Assembly (NCBI RefSeq): GCF_000635915.2
Contig: NZ_CP015614.1
Span: forward strand, 2,392,501 to 2,456,500
Source: Brevundimonas naejangsanensis
Lineage (GTDB): Bacteria; Pseudomonadota; Alphaproteobacteria; Caulobacterales; Caulobacteraceae
Length of the DNA: 64,000 nt
Reading direction: 5' to 3'
The position numbers and the translations under genes were made by a program. The notes below the pieces were generated by a model. The model saw nothing but the letters and a program-made list of their open reading frames with translations, ran no database searches and was not told the DNA's origin. Shown in pieces: positions 1 to 9,850 of this stretch (positions are counted from its first letter, which is position 1; each line of letters begins with the position of its first letter).

Positions 1-1476
1 ATGGGCACGGCGGGCATGAAGGCCTCGCTGATCAGTCGCGAAGTCGTCGCTGATTCCATCGAACTGGCCATCGAGGGCCATCAGCTGGACGGCGTCGTCT
101 GCATCGTCGGCTGCGACAAGACGATTCCCGCTGCGGCCATGGCCCTGGCCCGCATGGATATCCCCGGCCTGGTCTATTACGGCGGCACCATCCTGCCCGG
201 CGTCATCGGCACGAAGGAAGTCTCGGTCCAGGAGGTGTTCGAGGCCATCGGCGCCCACGCCGCCGGCGCCCTGTCCGACGAGGGCCTGAAGGCGGTCGAG
301 AGCGCGGTCTGCCCGGGCGCCGGCGCCTGCGGCGGCCAGTTCACCGCCAACACCATGGCCATGGCCCTGTCGATGATGGGCATCAGCCCCATGGGGGCCA
401 ATGACGTGCCCGCCGTCGATCCGGCCAAGGGCGCGGAAGGCGAACGTTGCGGCCGCCTGATCGTCGAGCGCGTCTTCGCCGGCGACACCGCCCGCAAATA
501 CATCACCCGCGCCAGCCTGAAGAACGCCGCCGTCGCGGTCTCGGCCTCGGGCGGCTCGACCAACGCCGTCATGCATCTGACCGCCATCGCCGCCGAGGCC
601 GGCGTCGACTTCGGCATCGAGGACTGCCACCAGGCCTGCGTCGAGGCCCCGGTCATCTGCGACCTGAAGCCCGGCGGCCGCTTCCTGGCCTCGCACCTGT
701 TCGCGGCCGGCGGCACCCGCCTGGTCGCCCAGCGGCTGGCCGAGGCCGGCAAGATCATCAATACGCCGACCGTCACCGGCCGCAGCTTGTTCGCCGAGGC
801 CGCCGAGGCCGAAGAGACGCCGGGCCAGCAGGTCGTCACCAGCATGGACGCCCCCGTCATGGCGCGCGGCTCCTACGCCGTCATCTATGGCGACGTGGCC
901 CCCGAGGGCGCCGTCATCAAGCTGACCGGCCACAAGGTCGACCGTTTCGAAGGTCCCGCCGCCGTTTTCGACTGCGAGGAAGACGCCTTCCACGCGGTTC
1001 AGGACGGCTCGGTCGGCGAAGGCGACGTCATCATCATCCGCTACGAAGGCCCCAAGGGCGGTCCCGGCATGCGCGAGATGCTGCAAGTCACCGCCGCCCT
1101 GAAGGGCCGCAAGATCGAGAACGTCGCCCTGCTGACCGACGGTCGCTTCTCGGGCGCATCCTACGGCTTCGTCGCCGGCCACGTCTCGCCCGAAGCGGCG
1201 GCGGGCGGCCCCATTGCTCTCATTCGCGATGGCGATCCGATCGTCATCGACGTCACCAACCGCCGGATCGATGTGCTCGTCGATCTGGAGGCGCGCCGGG
1301 CGGACTTCGCCCCCAACCGGGTCCGTCCGGCGCAAGGCGTTTTCGCGAAATACCGCGCCGCCGTCGCCTCCGCCTCGCAAGGGGCCGTGACCATTCCCAA
1401 TCCGCCGCCGGCCCAAACGCCTGCGACCTATTCCAACGCCCCAATCCCAAAAGACAAGATCTCTGAGGACGCCTGA
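1..1476 (+). CDS. ilvD: Dihydroxy-acid dehydratase, 5'-truncated by window edge
   Basis: Dehydrates 2,3-dihydroxy-isovalerate and 2,3-dihydroxy-3-methylvalerate to the 2-oxo acids that precede valine and isoleucine, using an Fe-S cluster. The frame enters from the left edge. Its first residues (MGTAGMKASLISREVVADS) match an internal stretch of the family, so about 80 N-terminal residues, including one of the usual cluster cysteines, lie outside the window and the ATG at base 1 is not the real start. Visible are the CDK motif at residues 38-40 and the cysteine of GACGGQFTAN (C110). The stop is 3 bases before ilvC. A sugar-acid dehydratase of the same IlvD/Edd family is the alternative, but the operon context makes IlvD nearly certain. 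Confidence 0.95.
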   Translation: MGTAGMKASLISREVVADSIELAIEGHQLDGVVCIVGCDKTIPAAAMALARMDIPGLVYYGGTILPGVIGTKEVSVQEVFEAIGAHAAGALSDEGLKAVESAVCPGAGACGGQFTANTMAMALSMMGISPMGANDVPAVDPAKGAEGERCGRLIVERVFAGDTARKYITRASLKNAAVAVSASGGSTNAVMHLTAIAAEAGVDFGIEDCHQACVEAPVICDLKPGGRFLASHLFAAGGTRLVAQRLAEAGKIINTPTVTGRSLFAEAAEAEETPGQQVVTSMDAPVMARGSYAVIYGDVAPEGAVIKLTGHKVDRFEGPAAVFDCEEDAFHAVQDGSVGEGDVIIIRYEGPKGGPGMREMLQVTAALKGRKIENVALLTDGRFSGASYGFVAGHVSPEAAAGGPIALIRDGDPIVIDVTNRRIDVLVDLEARRADFAPNRVRPAQGVFAKYRAAVASASQGAVTIPNPPPAQTPATYSNAPIPKDKISEDA

Positions 1477-1479
1477 CCC

Positions 1480-2493
1480 ATGGCCATCACCATCTACACC
1501 AATGAAGACATCAAGCCGGGCGCCATCGCCGGCCAGCGCATCGCCGTCATCGGCTATGGCTCGCAGGGTCGCGCCCACGCCCAGAATCTGAAGGATTCGG
1601 GCCACGACGTGATCGTCGGCGTTCGCCAGGGCGGCACGGGATGGAAGCACGCGACCGCCGACGGCGTCCCCACCGCCGAACCGGCCGAGGCCGTTCGCGG
1701 CGCCGACATCATCGCCATCCTGACGCCCGACATGATCCAGAACGAGATCTATCGCGACGTCATCGAGCCGAACGCCAAGCCAGGCGCCGCCCTGCTGTTC
1801 GCGCACGGCTTCTCGATCATCTACGACCGCATCACGCCGCGCGACGACATGGACGTCATTCTGGTGGCGCCCAAGGGGCCGGGCGATCTGGTCCGTCGCG
1901 AGTTCGCGCGCGGCCGGGGCGTGCCCAGCCTGTTCGCCATCGAGAAGGACGCGACCGGCAAGGCGCGCGACCGCGCCATGGGCTACGCCAAGGGAATCGG
2001 CGGCGCGACCGGCGGCCTGCTTGAGACCTCGTTCCGCGAAGAGACCGAGACCGACCTGTTCGGCGAACAGGCCGTCCTGTGCGGCGGCGCCAAGGAGTTG
2101 GTCATCCAGGGCTTCAACACCCTGGTCGAGGCCGGCTACCAGCCCGAGATCGCCTATTTCGAATGCCTGCACGAGCTGAAGCTGATCGTGGACCTGTTCT
2201 ACGAAGGGGGCATCTCCAAGATGCACCACTTCATCTCGGAAACGGCCAAATGGGGCGCTGTCGCCTCTGGCCCGCGCGTCATCACCGATGAGACCCGCGC
2301 CCGCATGAAGACCATTCTGGACGAGATCCAGAGCGGCCAGTTCGCGCGCGAATGGATCGCCGAGAACGAGGCGGGCAAGCCGAAATACGAGGCCCTGCTG
2401 ACCGAGGACCGCGCCAGCCAGATCGAACAGGTCGGCGCCCGTCTGCGCGACCGCATGGCCTGGCTGCAGACGGCCAAACAGGCCGCCGCCTGA
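1480..2493 (+). CDS. ilvC: Ketol-acid reductoisomerase (class I)
   Basis: Isomerises and reduces 2-acetolactate or 2-aceto-2-hydroxybutyrate with NADPH, in the step before IlvD. At 337 residues it has the short class I length. The Rossmann fingerprint GYGSQG is at residues 25-30, followed by [11 protein letters not shown]. The C-terminal knotted domain carries the catalytic [14 protein letters not shown] stretch. The gene starts 3 bases after ilvD, so the two are co-transcribed. A 31-base gap with the AT-rich run TATATATAAAGAGAG follows, and the AAAGAGAG part probably serves as ribosome binding site for ilvB. Confidence 0.97.
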   Translation: MAITIYTNEDIKPGAIAGQRIAVIGYGSQGRAHAQNLKDSGHDVIVGVRQGGTGWKHATADGVPTAEPAEAVRGADIIAILTPDMIQNEIYRDVIEPNAKPGAALLFAHGFSIIYDRITPRDDMDVILVAPKGPGDLVRREFARGRGVPSLFAIEKDATGKARDRAMGYAKGIGGATGGLLETSFREETETDLFGEQAVLCGGAKELVIQGFNTLVEAGYQPEIAYFECLHELKLIVDLFYEGGISKMHHFISETAKWGAVASGPRVITDETRARMKTILDEIQSGQFAREWIAENEAGKPKYEALLTEDRASQIEQVGARLRDRMAWLQTAKQAAA

Positions 2494-2524
2494 CCCTCTG
2501 TATATATAAAGAGAGACTGACCCG

Positions 2525-4231
2525 ATGAGCGCCGCCGCGCCCGCCCTGAAAACCGCTTCCGCCCCGGCCGTCATGACCGGCGCGCGCCTGCTTGTCTCCA
2601 GCCTGGAGCGGATGGGCGTAGAGGTGGTGTTCGGCTACCCCGGCGGCGCCATCATGCCGATCTACGACGCCCTGACGGGCTCGTCGCTGAAGCACATACT
2701 GGTCCGCCACGAACAGGCCGCCGCCTTCGCCGCCGACGCCTATGCGCGGCTGAGCGGCCGGGTCGGGGTCTGTATGGCGACCTCGGGCCCCGGCGCCACC
2801 AATCTGATCACCGGCATCGCCAACGCGATGATGGATTCGGCGCCGATGGTCTGCATCACGGGCAATGTCCCGCAAGGGATCATGGGCACCGACGCCTTTC
2901 AGGAGATCGACATCCTGGGCGTCACCCTGCCGATCGTGAAACACTCCATCCTGGTCCGTGACGCGGCCGAGATCCCGGCCGCCATCGAACAGGCTTTCCA
3001 CATCGCCGCCTCGGGTCGCCCCGGTCCCGTGCTGGTCGACCTGCCCAAGGATGTCCAGTTCGCCGAAACGGTCGCCCCGTTCGGCTTCAACATTCCCAAT
3101 GAGACGGCCGCCGCCGATCCCGACGCCATCGCCGAGGCCGAGCGCTTCATCCGCACGTCTGAGCGCCCGCTGATCTACATCGGCGGCGGGGTGAAGATTG
3201 GCCGCGCGACCGAAGCATTGCGCGCCTTCGCCGAGACCACCGGCATTCCCGCCGTCGCCACCCTGAACGCCCTGGGCACGGTGCCGACCGACGCCCCCGG
3301 CTTCCTGGGCATGCTGGGGATGCATGGGACGCGCGCGGCCAATGAGGCGGTCCAGGCCTCCGACCTGCTGATCGTCATGGGCGCCCGCTTCGACGACCGC
3401 GCCACCGGCAAGCTGGCCGAGTTCGCCCCCCACGCCCGCGTCGTCCACTTCGACGCCGACGCCTCGGAGATCGGCAAGCTGCGCGAGACCCACGTCGCCG
3501 TCGGCGGCGAGATTCGCCCGGCCATCGAGGCCCTGACCGAACGCATGGCGACCGCCCCGCTAGCGATCGATCCGTGGGTCATCCGCTGCGCCTCGGCGGC
3601 CGCGCGTCACGCCCCCCGCTATGACGCGCCCGGCGAAGGCGTCTACGCCCCCACCCTGCTGAAGCAGCTGTCCGAAATGGCGGGCGACCGCTTCGTCGCC
3701 GCCTGCGATGTCGGCCAGCATCAGATGTGGGCCGCCCAGCACTGCCGCTTCGTCCGGCCCGAAGCCCACATCACCTCGGGCGGTCTGGGCGCGATGGGCT
3801 TCGGCCTGCCCGCCGGTCTGGGCGCCCAGATGGCCGACCCGGACGCCATCGTCGTCACCATCGCCGGCGACGGCGGCTTTATGATGAACGTTCAGGAGCT
3901 GGCCACCCTGCGCCGCTACGGCGTGCCGCTGAAGATCGTCCTGCTGGACAACAGCTCCCTGGGCCTGGTCCGCCAGTGGCAGGAGCTGTTCTTCGCCGAG
4001 AACTATTCCGAGATCGACCTGTCCGACAATCCGGACTTCGTGAAGGTGGCCGAGGCTTTCGGCGTCGAGGCCTTCCGCATCGACCGCCGCGATCAGGTTG
4101 AGGCTGGTCTGGCCCGCCTGCTGGCCGCCAAGGGCGCCTGTCTGGCCCACGTCGTCATCGACCCCAAGGAAAACGTCTGGCCGCTGGTCCCGCCGGGCAA
4201 GAGCAACGCTGAAATGATGGAAGGCGCATGA
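2525..4231 (+). CDS. ilvB: Acetolactate synthase, catalytic (large) subunit
   Basis: Thiamine-diphosphate enzyme that condenses two pyruvates to 2-acetolactate, or pyruvate with 2-oxobutyrate; it is the committed step of valine, leucine and isoleucine synthesis. 568 residues, normal for the family. The cofactor-activating glutamate lies in RHEQAAAFAADAYARLSG (E63), and the ThDP/Mg motif GDGGFMMN lies near residue 447, followed by LDNSSLGLVRQWQ. The small subunit gene overlaps its stop codon (ATGA), which implies translational coupling and stoichiometric production. The paralogue names ilvB, ilvG and ilvI cannot be separated from sequence alone. Confidence 0.95.
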   Translation: MSAAAPALKTASAPAVMTGARLLVSSLERMGVEVVFGYPGGAIMPIYDALTGSSLKHILVRHEQAAAFAADAYARLSGRVGVCMATSGPGATNLITGIANAMMDSAPMVCITGNVPQGIMGTDAFQEIDILGVTLPIVKHSILVRDAAEIPAAIEQAFHIAASGRPGPVLVDLPKDVQFAETVAPFGFNIPNETAAADPDAIAEAERFIRTSERPLIYIGGGVKIGRATEALRAFAETTGIPAVATLNALGTVPTDAPGFLGMLGMHGTRAANEAVQASDLLIVMGARFDDRATGKLAEFAPHARVVHFDADASEIGKLRETHVAVGGEIRPAIEALTERMATAPLAIDPWVIRCASAAARHAPRYDAPGEGVYAPTLLKQLSEMAGDRFVAACDVGQHQMWAAQHCRFVRPEAHITSGGLGAMGFGLPAGLGAQMADPDAIVVTIAGDGGFMMNVQELATLRRYGVPLKIVLLDNSSLGLVRQWQELFFAENYSEIDLSDNPDFVKVAEAFGVEAFRIDRRDQVEAGLARLLAAKGACLAHVVIDPKENVWPLVPPGKSNAEMMEGA

Positions 4232-4485
4232 GCATGAGCGACACCATTCACATCCAGATCGACCGGGCCGACGGCTCGCTTCAGCGTCTTATCGGCCTGG
4301 TGGAGCGCCGCGGCTTCCACATCGACGGCATCAACATGGCCGATGAGGGCGCCATGCGCCGCATCGCCCTGACCGTTCGCGGGCGCGACGCCGCCCGCTC
4401 CATCGACACCCTGGGCCGCCAGATCGACCGCCTGATCGGCGTCGCGCGCATCCAGGCGCAAACCTTCCAGTCCGAGGCCGCGTAA
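4228..4485 (+). CDS. ilvN: Acetolactate synthase small subunit, short ACT-domain type
   Basis: Regulatory partner of the acetolactate synthase encoded just upstream. The 85 residues form a single ACT domain (DTIHIQIDRADGSLQRLIGLVERRGFHIDG is the start of the fold, shown here only for orientation by its first residues DTIHIQIDRADGSLQRLIGL). It lacks the extra C-terminal domain found in IlvH-type subunits of about 160 residues and resembles IlvM/IlvN in size. The start overlaps the ilvB stop as ATGA; a second in-frame ATG lies 6 bases later and could equally be used. Its stop overlaps the leuA start as TAATG. Whether this short form confers valine sensitivity is not visible. Confidence 0.88.
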   Translation: MSMSDTIHIQIDRADGSLQRLIGLVERRGFHIDGINMADEGAMRRIALTVRGRDAARSIDTLGRQIDRLIGVARIQAQTFQSEAA

Positions 4486-5726
4486 TGTCCCGAGTAGACC
4501 GAGTATCCAGAACCGCCGAGATTGCGGCCGATCCCAACCGGGTCATCATCTTCGACACTACCCTGCGCGACGGCGAACAGGCGCCGGGCTTCTCCATGTC
4601 GGCCGAGTCCAAACTGAAGATGGCCCATGTCCTGCGCGACCTGGGTGTGGACGTGATCGAGGCCGGCTTCGCCGCCGCCTCGCCGGGCGACGAGGAATGC
4701 ATCCGTCGCGTGTCAGGCGAGGTCGAGGGGCCGGTCTTCGCCTCCCTGTCGCGCGCCAACGAGAAGGACATCGACGCCTCCTTCCGCGCCCTGGCCCCGG
4801 CGCCGAAATCGCATCGTCGCTGCCACGTATTTCTGGCCACCAGCCCGATCCACCGCTCGGCCAAGCTGCGCATGAGCACCAACGAGGTGCTGGCCACCAT
4901 CTCGCGCACGGTGGCATACGCCGCCTCCCTGTTCGACGACGTGGAGTTCTCGGCCGAGGACGCCTTCCGCACCGAGCCGGAGTTCCTGGCCGAGGCCCTG
5001 ATGGCCGCCGCCGACGCAGGCGCCCAGACGCTGAACGTGCCCGACACCGTCGGCTACGCCACGCCCGAGGAATCGCGCCAGCGCTTCGCCTATCTGGACG
5101 GCATCATCCGCCCGCGTCACGCCGACATCATCTTCTCGTCCCACGCCCACAACGACCTGGGCCTGGCGGTCGCCAACTCCCTGGCCGCCGTCGAAGGCGG
5201 CGCCCGTCAGATCGAAGGCGCCGTCAACGGCATCGGGGAACGGGCCGGCAACGCCTCCATCGAGGAGGTCATCATGGCCCTGCGCACCCGCGCCGACCGC
5301 TATGGCGTGACCGTCGCCGCCGAGAGCCGCCATCTGGTCCGCTCGTCCGAGACCCTGCGCGAAGTGACCGAGAGCGTCATCGCCCGCAACAAGGCCATCG
5401 TCGGCCTGAACGCCTTCGCCCACGAAGCGGGCATCCACCAGCACGGCATGATGGCCGACAGCCGCACCTACGAGATCATGCGCCCCGAGGACGTGGGCTT
5501 TGAGGGCAGCTATTTCGTCCTGGGCAAACACTCCGGCCGCCACGCGGTCGGCAAGCGCGCCGAGGCCCTGGGCCACGCCCTCGAAGGCCAGCGCCTGGCC
5601 GAGGTCTTCGCCGGCTTCAAGCGCCGCGCCGACGAGATCGGCGAGATCAACGACGCCGAACTGACCGCCATCATCGCCGCCGTCACCGCCCCCCAACAGG
5701 ACAAGACCTATGCAGCCGCTGGCTAA
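4485..5726 (+). CDS. leuA: 2-isopropylmalate synthase lacking the C-terminal regulatory domain
   Basis: Condenses acetyl-CoA with 2-oxoisovalerate, the first committed step to leucine. The catalytic TIM barrel is complete: FDTTLRDGEQAPGFSM near residue 25, AGFAAASPGD, ATSPIH, DVEFSAEDA, the metal-binding HAHNDLG, and GLNAFAHEAGIHQHG. It stops after 413 residues, about 100 fewer than LeuA proteins carrying the leucine-binding dimer domain, and ilvE begins 17 bases before its stop. No frame downstream restores the missing domain, so it is absent rather than frameshifted. Residues are LeuA-like rather than clearly citramalate-synthase-like, but that alternative (2-oxobutyrate supply for isoleucine) cannot be fully excluded because no ilvA is in the visible operon. 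Confidence 0.9.
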   Translation: MSRVDRVSRTAEIAADPNRVIIFDTTLRDGEQAPGFSMSAESKLKMAHVLRDLGVDVIEAGFAAASPGDEECIRRVSGEVEGPVFASLSRANEKDIDASFRALAPAPKSHRRCHVFLATSPIHRSAKLRMSTNEVLATISRTVAYAASLFDDVEFSAEDAFRTEPEFLAEALMAAADAGAQTLNVPDTVGYATPEESRQRFAYLDGIIRPRHADIIFSSHAHNDLGLAVANSLAAVEGGARQIEGAVNGIGERAGNASIEEVIMALRTRADRYGVTVAAESRHLVRSSETLREVTESVIARNKAIVGLNAFAHEAGIHQHGMMADSRTYEIMRPEDVGFEGSYFVLGKHSGRHAVGKRAEALGHALEGQRLAEVFAGFKRRADEIGEINDAELTAIIAAVTAPQQDKTYAAAG

Positions 5727-6684
5727 GAACATCTGGATCAACGGCGAACTGACGGCGTGGGAGAACGCCACCGTCCACGTCATGAGCCACGCCCTGCACT
5801 ACGGCACCTCGGTGTTCGAGGGCATCCGCGTCTATGACACGCCGAACGGCCCGTGCGGCTTCCGCCTGACCGACCATGTGCGCCGCCTGTTCGACAGCGC
5901 GCGCATCTATCACTTCCCCATGCCCTACGCCGAGGACGAGCTGGTCCAGGCCTGCAAGGACGTGGTCCGCGCCGAGGGCCTGCGCTCGGCCTATCTGCGG
6001 CCGCTGGCCTTCCTGGGCGAGTGCGGCATGGGCGTCAGCCCCTCGCCCGAGGCGATCCGCAGCGATGTGATGATCTCGGCCTTCGCCTGGGGCGCCTATC
6101 TGGGCGAGGAGGCGCTGGAGAAGGGCGTCGACGCCTGCATCTCCAGCTGGAACCGCGTGGCGCCGAACACCGTCCCGGCGGGCGCCAAGGCGGGCGGCAA
6201 CTATCTGTCTTCCTATCTGATCGGGCGTGAGGCCCGCGTGCGCGGCTTCGGCGAGGGCATCGCCCTGGGCGCCGACGGCCTGCTGTCCGAGGGCGCGGGC
6301 GAAAACCTGTTCATCGTCAAGGACGGGGTGCTGATGACCCCGCCCGCCGCCGCCTCCATCCTGCAGGGCATCACCCGCGACAGCGTGATGAAGCTGGCGC
6401 GCGGCCTGGGCTATGAGGCGCGCGAACAGGTGCTGCCGCGCGAGGCCCTTTATGTCGCAGACGAGGTCTTCATGACCGGCACGGCGGCCGAGATCACCCC
6501 CGTCCGCTCCATCGACGGCATCATGACCCGCGCAGGCGGCCCCGGCCCGGTGACCAAGGCGGTCAACAAGGCCTTCCGCGGCCTGTTCGACGGCGCCACG
6601 CCCGACCGCTTCGGCTGGCTGGAGCCCATCGGCGAGGCTGAAAACGCCGCCCCGGCCAGGGAGCGCGCCCATGAGCCAGCCTAA
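5710..6684 (+). CDS. ilvE: Branched-chain amino acid aminotransferase
   Basis: PLP-dependent, fold type IV transaminase that performs the last step of valine, leucine and isoleucine synthesis with glutamate. 324 residues; [16 protein letters not shown] near the N-terminus, the PLP lysine in AGAKAGGNY (K160), and SEGAGENLF, which binds the cofactor phosphate region. The start lies inside the 3' end of leuA (17-base overlap), and its own 3' end overlaps leuC by 14 bases, so the operon has no slack here. The C-terminal tail after the catalytic domain is slightly extended and Ala/Glu rich. Confidence 0.95.
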   Translation: MQPLAKNIWINGELTAWENATVHVMSHALHYGTSVFEGIRVYDTPNGPCGFRLTDHVRRLFDSARIYHFPMPYAEDELVQACKDVVRAEGLRSAYLRPLAFLGECGMGVSPSPEAIRSDVMISAFAWGAYLGEEALEKGVDACISSWNRVAPNTVPAGAKAGGNYLSSYLIGREARVRGFGEGIALGADGLLSEGAGENLFIVKDGVLMTPPAAASILQGITRDSVMKLARGLGYEAREQVLPREALYVADEVFMTGTAAEITPVRSIDGIMTRAGGPGPVTKAVNKAFRGLFDGATPDRFGWLEPIGEAENAAPARERAHEPA

Positions 6685-8083
6685 GACCCTGTATCAAAAG
6701 GTGTGGGACCGGCACGTCGTCGTGCCGGAAACCGCCGAGACGCCCGGCGTCATGTATGTGGACCTGCACCTGGTCCACGAAGTTACCTCGCCTCAGGCCT
6801 TTTCCGAAATCGAGGCGCGCGGACTGAAGGTCCGCCGCCCCGACCGCACCTTCGCCACCCTGGATCATTCGACCCCCACCCTGCCTGCCGGGCCGGACGG
6901 GACGCTGCCCTATGTCACCGAACAGGCGCGCAGACAGGTTGAGACGCTGGAGGCCAACTGCGCCCGCCACGGGATCGAACTGGCCGGCTGGGGCTCGGAC
7001 CAGCGCGGCGTCGTCCACGTCATGGGACCGGAACTGGGCCTGACCCAGCCGGGCATGACCGTCGTCTGCGGCGACAGCCATACCGCCACCCACGGCGCCT
7101 TCGGGGCGCTGGCTTTCGGCATCGGCACCTCGGAAGTCGGTCACGTGCTGGCGACCCAGTGCCTGTTGCAGCGTCGGGCCAAGGCCATGCGCGTGACGAT
7201 CAACGGGCACCTGCGCCCCGGCGTCTCCGGCAAGGACATGGCGTTGGCCGTCATCGCCGCCATCGGCTTCGGCGGCGGCACCGGCTACGTCATTGAATAT
7301 GCAGGCGAGGCCGTGCGCGCGCTGGACATGGAAGGGCGCATGACCCTGTGCAACATGTCCATCGAGGCGGGCGCGCGCGCCGGCATGATCGCGCCGGACC
7401 AGACCACCATCGACTGGCTGCGCGGCCGTCGCCACGTCCCCGCTGATTACGAAGCCGCCGCCGCCGGCTGGCTGGGTCTGGCCTCCGACCCCGGCGCGGT
7501 CTTCGACAAGGAGGTCGTGCTGGACGGCGCCGCCATCCGCCCGATGGCCACCTGGGGCACCACCCCCGACGCGGGCGCCCCCGTCGGCGCGCCCGTGCCG
7601 CAGCCGCGCTCGGCCTCGGACCAGAAGGCCATCGACTACATGGGCTTCACCGCTGGAGAGGCGACCACCGGCCACAAGGTCGACGTCGTCTTCATCGGCA
7701 GCTGCACCAACGGCCGCCTGCCCGACCTGCGCGCCGCCGCCGACGTCCTGCGCGGCCGCAAGGTCCAGCCGGGCGTGCGGATGCTGGTCGTTCCCGGATC
7801 GGAGGCCGTGCGCCGCGACGCCGAGGCCGAAGGTCTGGACAAGGTCTTCACCGAGGCGGGCGCCGAATGGCGCATCCCCGGCTGCTCCATGTGCATCGCC
7901 ATGAACGGAGACTTCGTCGCCCCCGGCCAACTGGCCGTCTCGACCTCCAACCGCAATTTCGAGGGCCGTCAGGGCAAGGGCGCCCGCACCATCCTGGCCA
8001 GCCCCGCCACCGCCGCCGCCAGCGCCGTGGCCGGAGTGCTGACCGACCCGCGCGCCTATCTGGAGGCCCCCATCCATGCCTGA
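6671..8083 (+). CDS. leuC: 3-isopropylmalate dehydratase large subunit
   Basis: Aconitase-family subunit that, with LeuD, isomerises 2- to 3-isopropylmalate through a [4Fe-4S] cluster. 470 residues, usual length. The three cluster cysteines are visible: one in IGSCTNGR and two in [25 protein letters not shown] and [16 protein letters not shown] are further aconitase signatures. The start ATGAGCCAGCC lies inside the end of ilvE, and the stop overlaps the leuD start by 8 bases. Confidence 0.97.
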   Translation: MSQPKTLYQKVWDRHVVVPETAETPGVMYVDLHLVHEVTSPQAFSEIEARGLKVRRPDRTFATLDHSTPTLPAGPDGTLPYVTEQARRQVETLEANCARHGIELAGWGSDQRGVVHVMGPELGLTQPGMTVVCGDSHTATHGAFGALAFGIGTSEVGHVLATQCLLQRRAKAMRVTINGHLRPGVSGKDMALAVIAAIGFGGGTGYVIEYAGEAVRALDMEGRMTLCNMSIEAGARAGMIAPDQTTIDWLRGRRHVPADYEAAAAGWLGLASDPGAVFDKEVVLDGAAIRPMATWGTTPDAGAPVGAPVPQPRSASDQKAIDYMGFTAGEATTGHKVDVVFIGSCTNGRLPDLRAAADVLRGRKVQPGVRMLVVPGSEAVRRDAEAEGLDKVFTEAGAEWRIPGCSMCIAMNGDFVAPGQLAVSTSNRNFEGRQGKGARTILASPATAAASAVAGVLTDPRAYLEAPIHA

Positions 8084-8678
8084 GGCTTTCAAAGTTCTGA
8101 CGTCGAAGACCCTGACGCTGAGTCAGGCCAACATCGACACCGACCAGATCATCCCCGCGCGCTTCCTGACCACCACGACGCGCGAAGGCCTGGGCGCTCA
8201 GGCCTTCTATGACTGGCGCTATGAGGCCGACGGGTCGCCCAAGCCGGAATCGGTGCTGAACCGCATCGACCCGACCGAGCACCGCATTTTGCTGGCGGGG
8301 CCGAACTTCGCCTGCGGCTCTTCTCGCGAGCACGCGCCCTGGGCGCTGCTCGACTACGGCTTCCGGGCGGTGATCTCGACCGAGATCGCCGACATCTTCA
8401 CCTCCAACGCCCTGAAGAACGGCTTTTTGCCCATCGTCGTCGATCAGGCCGTCTGGGACGATCTGGCCGCCCACCCGGAGCAGCCGGTGACCATCGACCT
8501 GGAGGCGGGCGAGATCCGGCGCGGCAACGTCCCCGCCGTGCCGTTCAAGGTCGAGGCCTTCGCCCGCCAGTGCCTGCTGGACGGCGTCGACGCCCTCGGC
8601 TGGCTTCAGTCGAAACTGCCTTACGTCGCCTCCTACGAACGCCTGCGCGAAGACACCTATCAGCCGGAGACCGCCTGA
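8076..8678 (+). CDS. leuD: 3-isopropylmalate dehydratase small subunit
   Basis: Swivelling domain partner of LeuC in the isopropylmalate isomerase heterodimer. 200 residues, normal. Signatures seen: [14 protein letters not shown] near the N-terminus and the substrate-loop motif [15 protein letters not shown]. It overlaps leuC by 8 bases upstream and leuB by 1 base downstream (TGATG), consistent with coupled translation of the complex. Confidence 0.97.
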   Translation: MPEAFKVLTSKTLTLSQANIDTDQIIPARFLTTTTREGLGAQAFYDWRYEADGSPKPESVLNRIDPTEHRILLAGPNFACGSSREHAPWALLDYGFRAVISTEIADIFTSNALKNGFLPIVVDQAVWDDLAAHPEQPVTIDLEAGEIRRGNVPAVPFKVEAFARQCLLDGVDALGWLQSKLPYVASYERLREDTYQPETA

Positions 8679-9796
8679 TGACCGCCCATGACACGCCTGC
8701 CGCCGCCCGCGCCTTCAACATCGTCGTCCTGCCGGGCGACGGCGTCGGACCGGAGGTGGCCTTGGCCGCCCAGCGGGTGCTGACCTGCATCGGCGACATC
8801 TACGGCCACCGCTTCGACTTCACCGAACACCTGATCGGCGGCGCCGCCATCGACGCCGTCGGCGAGTCCCTGCCGGAAGAGACCAAGGCCGCCTGCATCG
8901 CCTCGGACGCCGTGCTGCTGGGGGCCGTCGGCGGGCCCAAGTGGGACGGCGCCCCGGTGCGCCCCGAACAAGGTCTGCTGGCCATCCGCAAGGCGATGGG
9001 TCTGTACGCCAACCTGCGCCCGCTGCAGGTCTCGCCTGTGCTGGCCCACCGCTCGCCGCTGAAAAAGGAGATCGTCGAGGGCGTCGACCTGATCGTCTTC
9101 CGCGAGTTGACCAGCGGCGTCTATTTCGGCGAGCGCACCCGGACTGAAACCTCGGCCTCGGACCTGTGCGTCTATACGGTCGAGGAGATCGAGCGCGTCG
9201 CCCGCGCCGCCTTCCAGGCCGCCGAGCAGCGGCGCGGCAAGGTCACCTCGGTCGACAAGGCCAACGTCATGGAGACCAGCCGCCTGTGGCGCGAGGTCGT
9301 CACCCGCATCCACGCCGAGGAATATCCGCAGATCACCCTGGAGCACGCCCTGGTCGACTCCATGGCCATGCACCTGATCCGCAAGCCGCGCGACTATGAC
9401 GTCATCCTGACCGAGAACATGTTCGGCGACATCCTGTCGGACGAGATTTCGGTGCTGGGCGGCTCCATCGGCCTGCTGCCCTCGGCGTCGCTGGGCGCCA
9501 ATGGACCCGGCCTGTTCGAACCGATCCATGGCTCGGCGCCGGACATCGCCGGACAGGACCTGGCCAATCCCGTCGGCATGGTGCTGTCGGCCGCCATGAT
9601 GCTGCGCCACAGCTTCCAGCTGGAGGATGAGGCCGATTCCATCGAGGCGGCGGTCGCGGCCGTCCTGGCCTCGGGCGCCGTCACCGCCGATCTGGGCGGG
9701 GCGCTGGGCACGGTCTCGGCCACCCGCGCCATCGTCGACGCCATCCGCGCCATCCACTGGGCGGCGGCGCGTCATGTGCCGATGCACTGGGCCTGA
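8678..9796 (+). CDS. leuB: 3-isopropylmalate dehydrogenase
   Basis: NAD-dependent decarboxylating dehydrogenase giving 2-oxoisocaproate, the last leucine-specific step before transamination. Start chosen at 8678 ([21 protein letters not shown]), where the ATG overlaps the leuD stop as TGATG; this gives 372 residues, matching the family. An open frame extends further upstream inside leuD, but that part has low-complexity, Arg-rich translation. Motifs: LPGDGVGPEV, NVMETSRLW and GDILSDEISVLGGSIGLLPS. It is the last gene of the branched-chain operon and is followed by a terminator-like hairpin. Confidence 0.95.
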   Translation: MTAHDTPAAARAFNIVVLPGDGVGPEVALAAQRVLTCIGDIYGHRFDFTEHLIGGAAIDAVGESLPEETKAACIASDAVLLGAVGGPKWDGAPVRPEQGLLAIRKAMGLYANLRPLQVSPVLAHRSPLKKEIVEGVDLIVFRELTSGVYFGERTRTETSASDLCVYTVEEIERVARAAFQAAEQRRGKVTSVDKANVMETSRLWREVVTRIHAEEYPQITLEHALVDSMAMHLIRKPRDYDVILTENMFGDILSDEISVLGGSIGLLPSASLGANGPGLFEPIHGSAPDIAGQDLANPVGMVLSAAMMLRHSFQLEDEADSIEAAVAAVLASGAVTADLGGALGTVSATRAIVDAIRAIHWAAARHVPMHWA

Positions 9797-9816
9797 CGGT
9801 CTAGAGCGTTTGAACC

Positions 9817-9846
9817 ACGAGATGCGGGCGTCAGCCCGCCTCTTTT
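9817..9846 (+). terminator. Terminator-like hairpin after leuB
   Basis: GCGGGC (9824-9829) and GCCCGC (9834-9839) form a stem with the 4-base loop GTCA. An outer AGA/TCT pairing flanks it, and TTTT follows at 9843-9846. It sits between leuB and the convergent tetR stop and probably ends the branched-chain operon. The T run is short, so termination may be partial. Confidence 0.6.
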
Positions 9847-9850
9847 CACG

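Noticed and set aside
1..3. ATG at base 1 as the ilvD start
   Set aside because: Family alignment from memory places these residues about 80 positions into IlvD; the gene continues to the left of the window.
5650..5800. Frameshift as the cause of the short LeuA
   Set aside because: No frame after the stop resembles the LeuA regulatory domain; ilvE begins at once and is complete.
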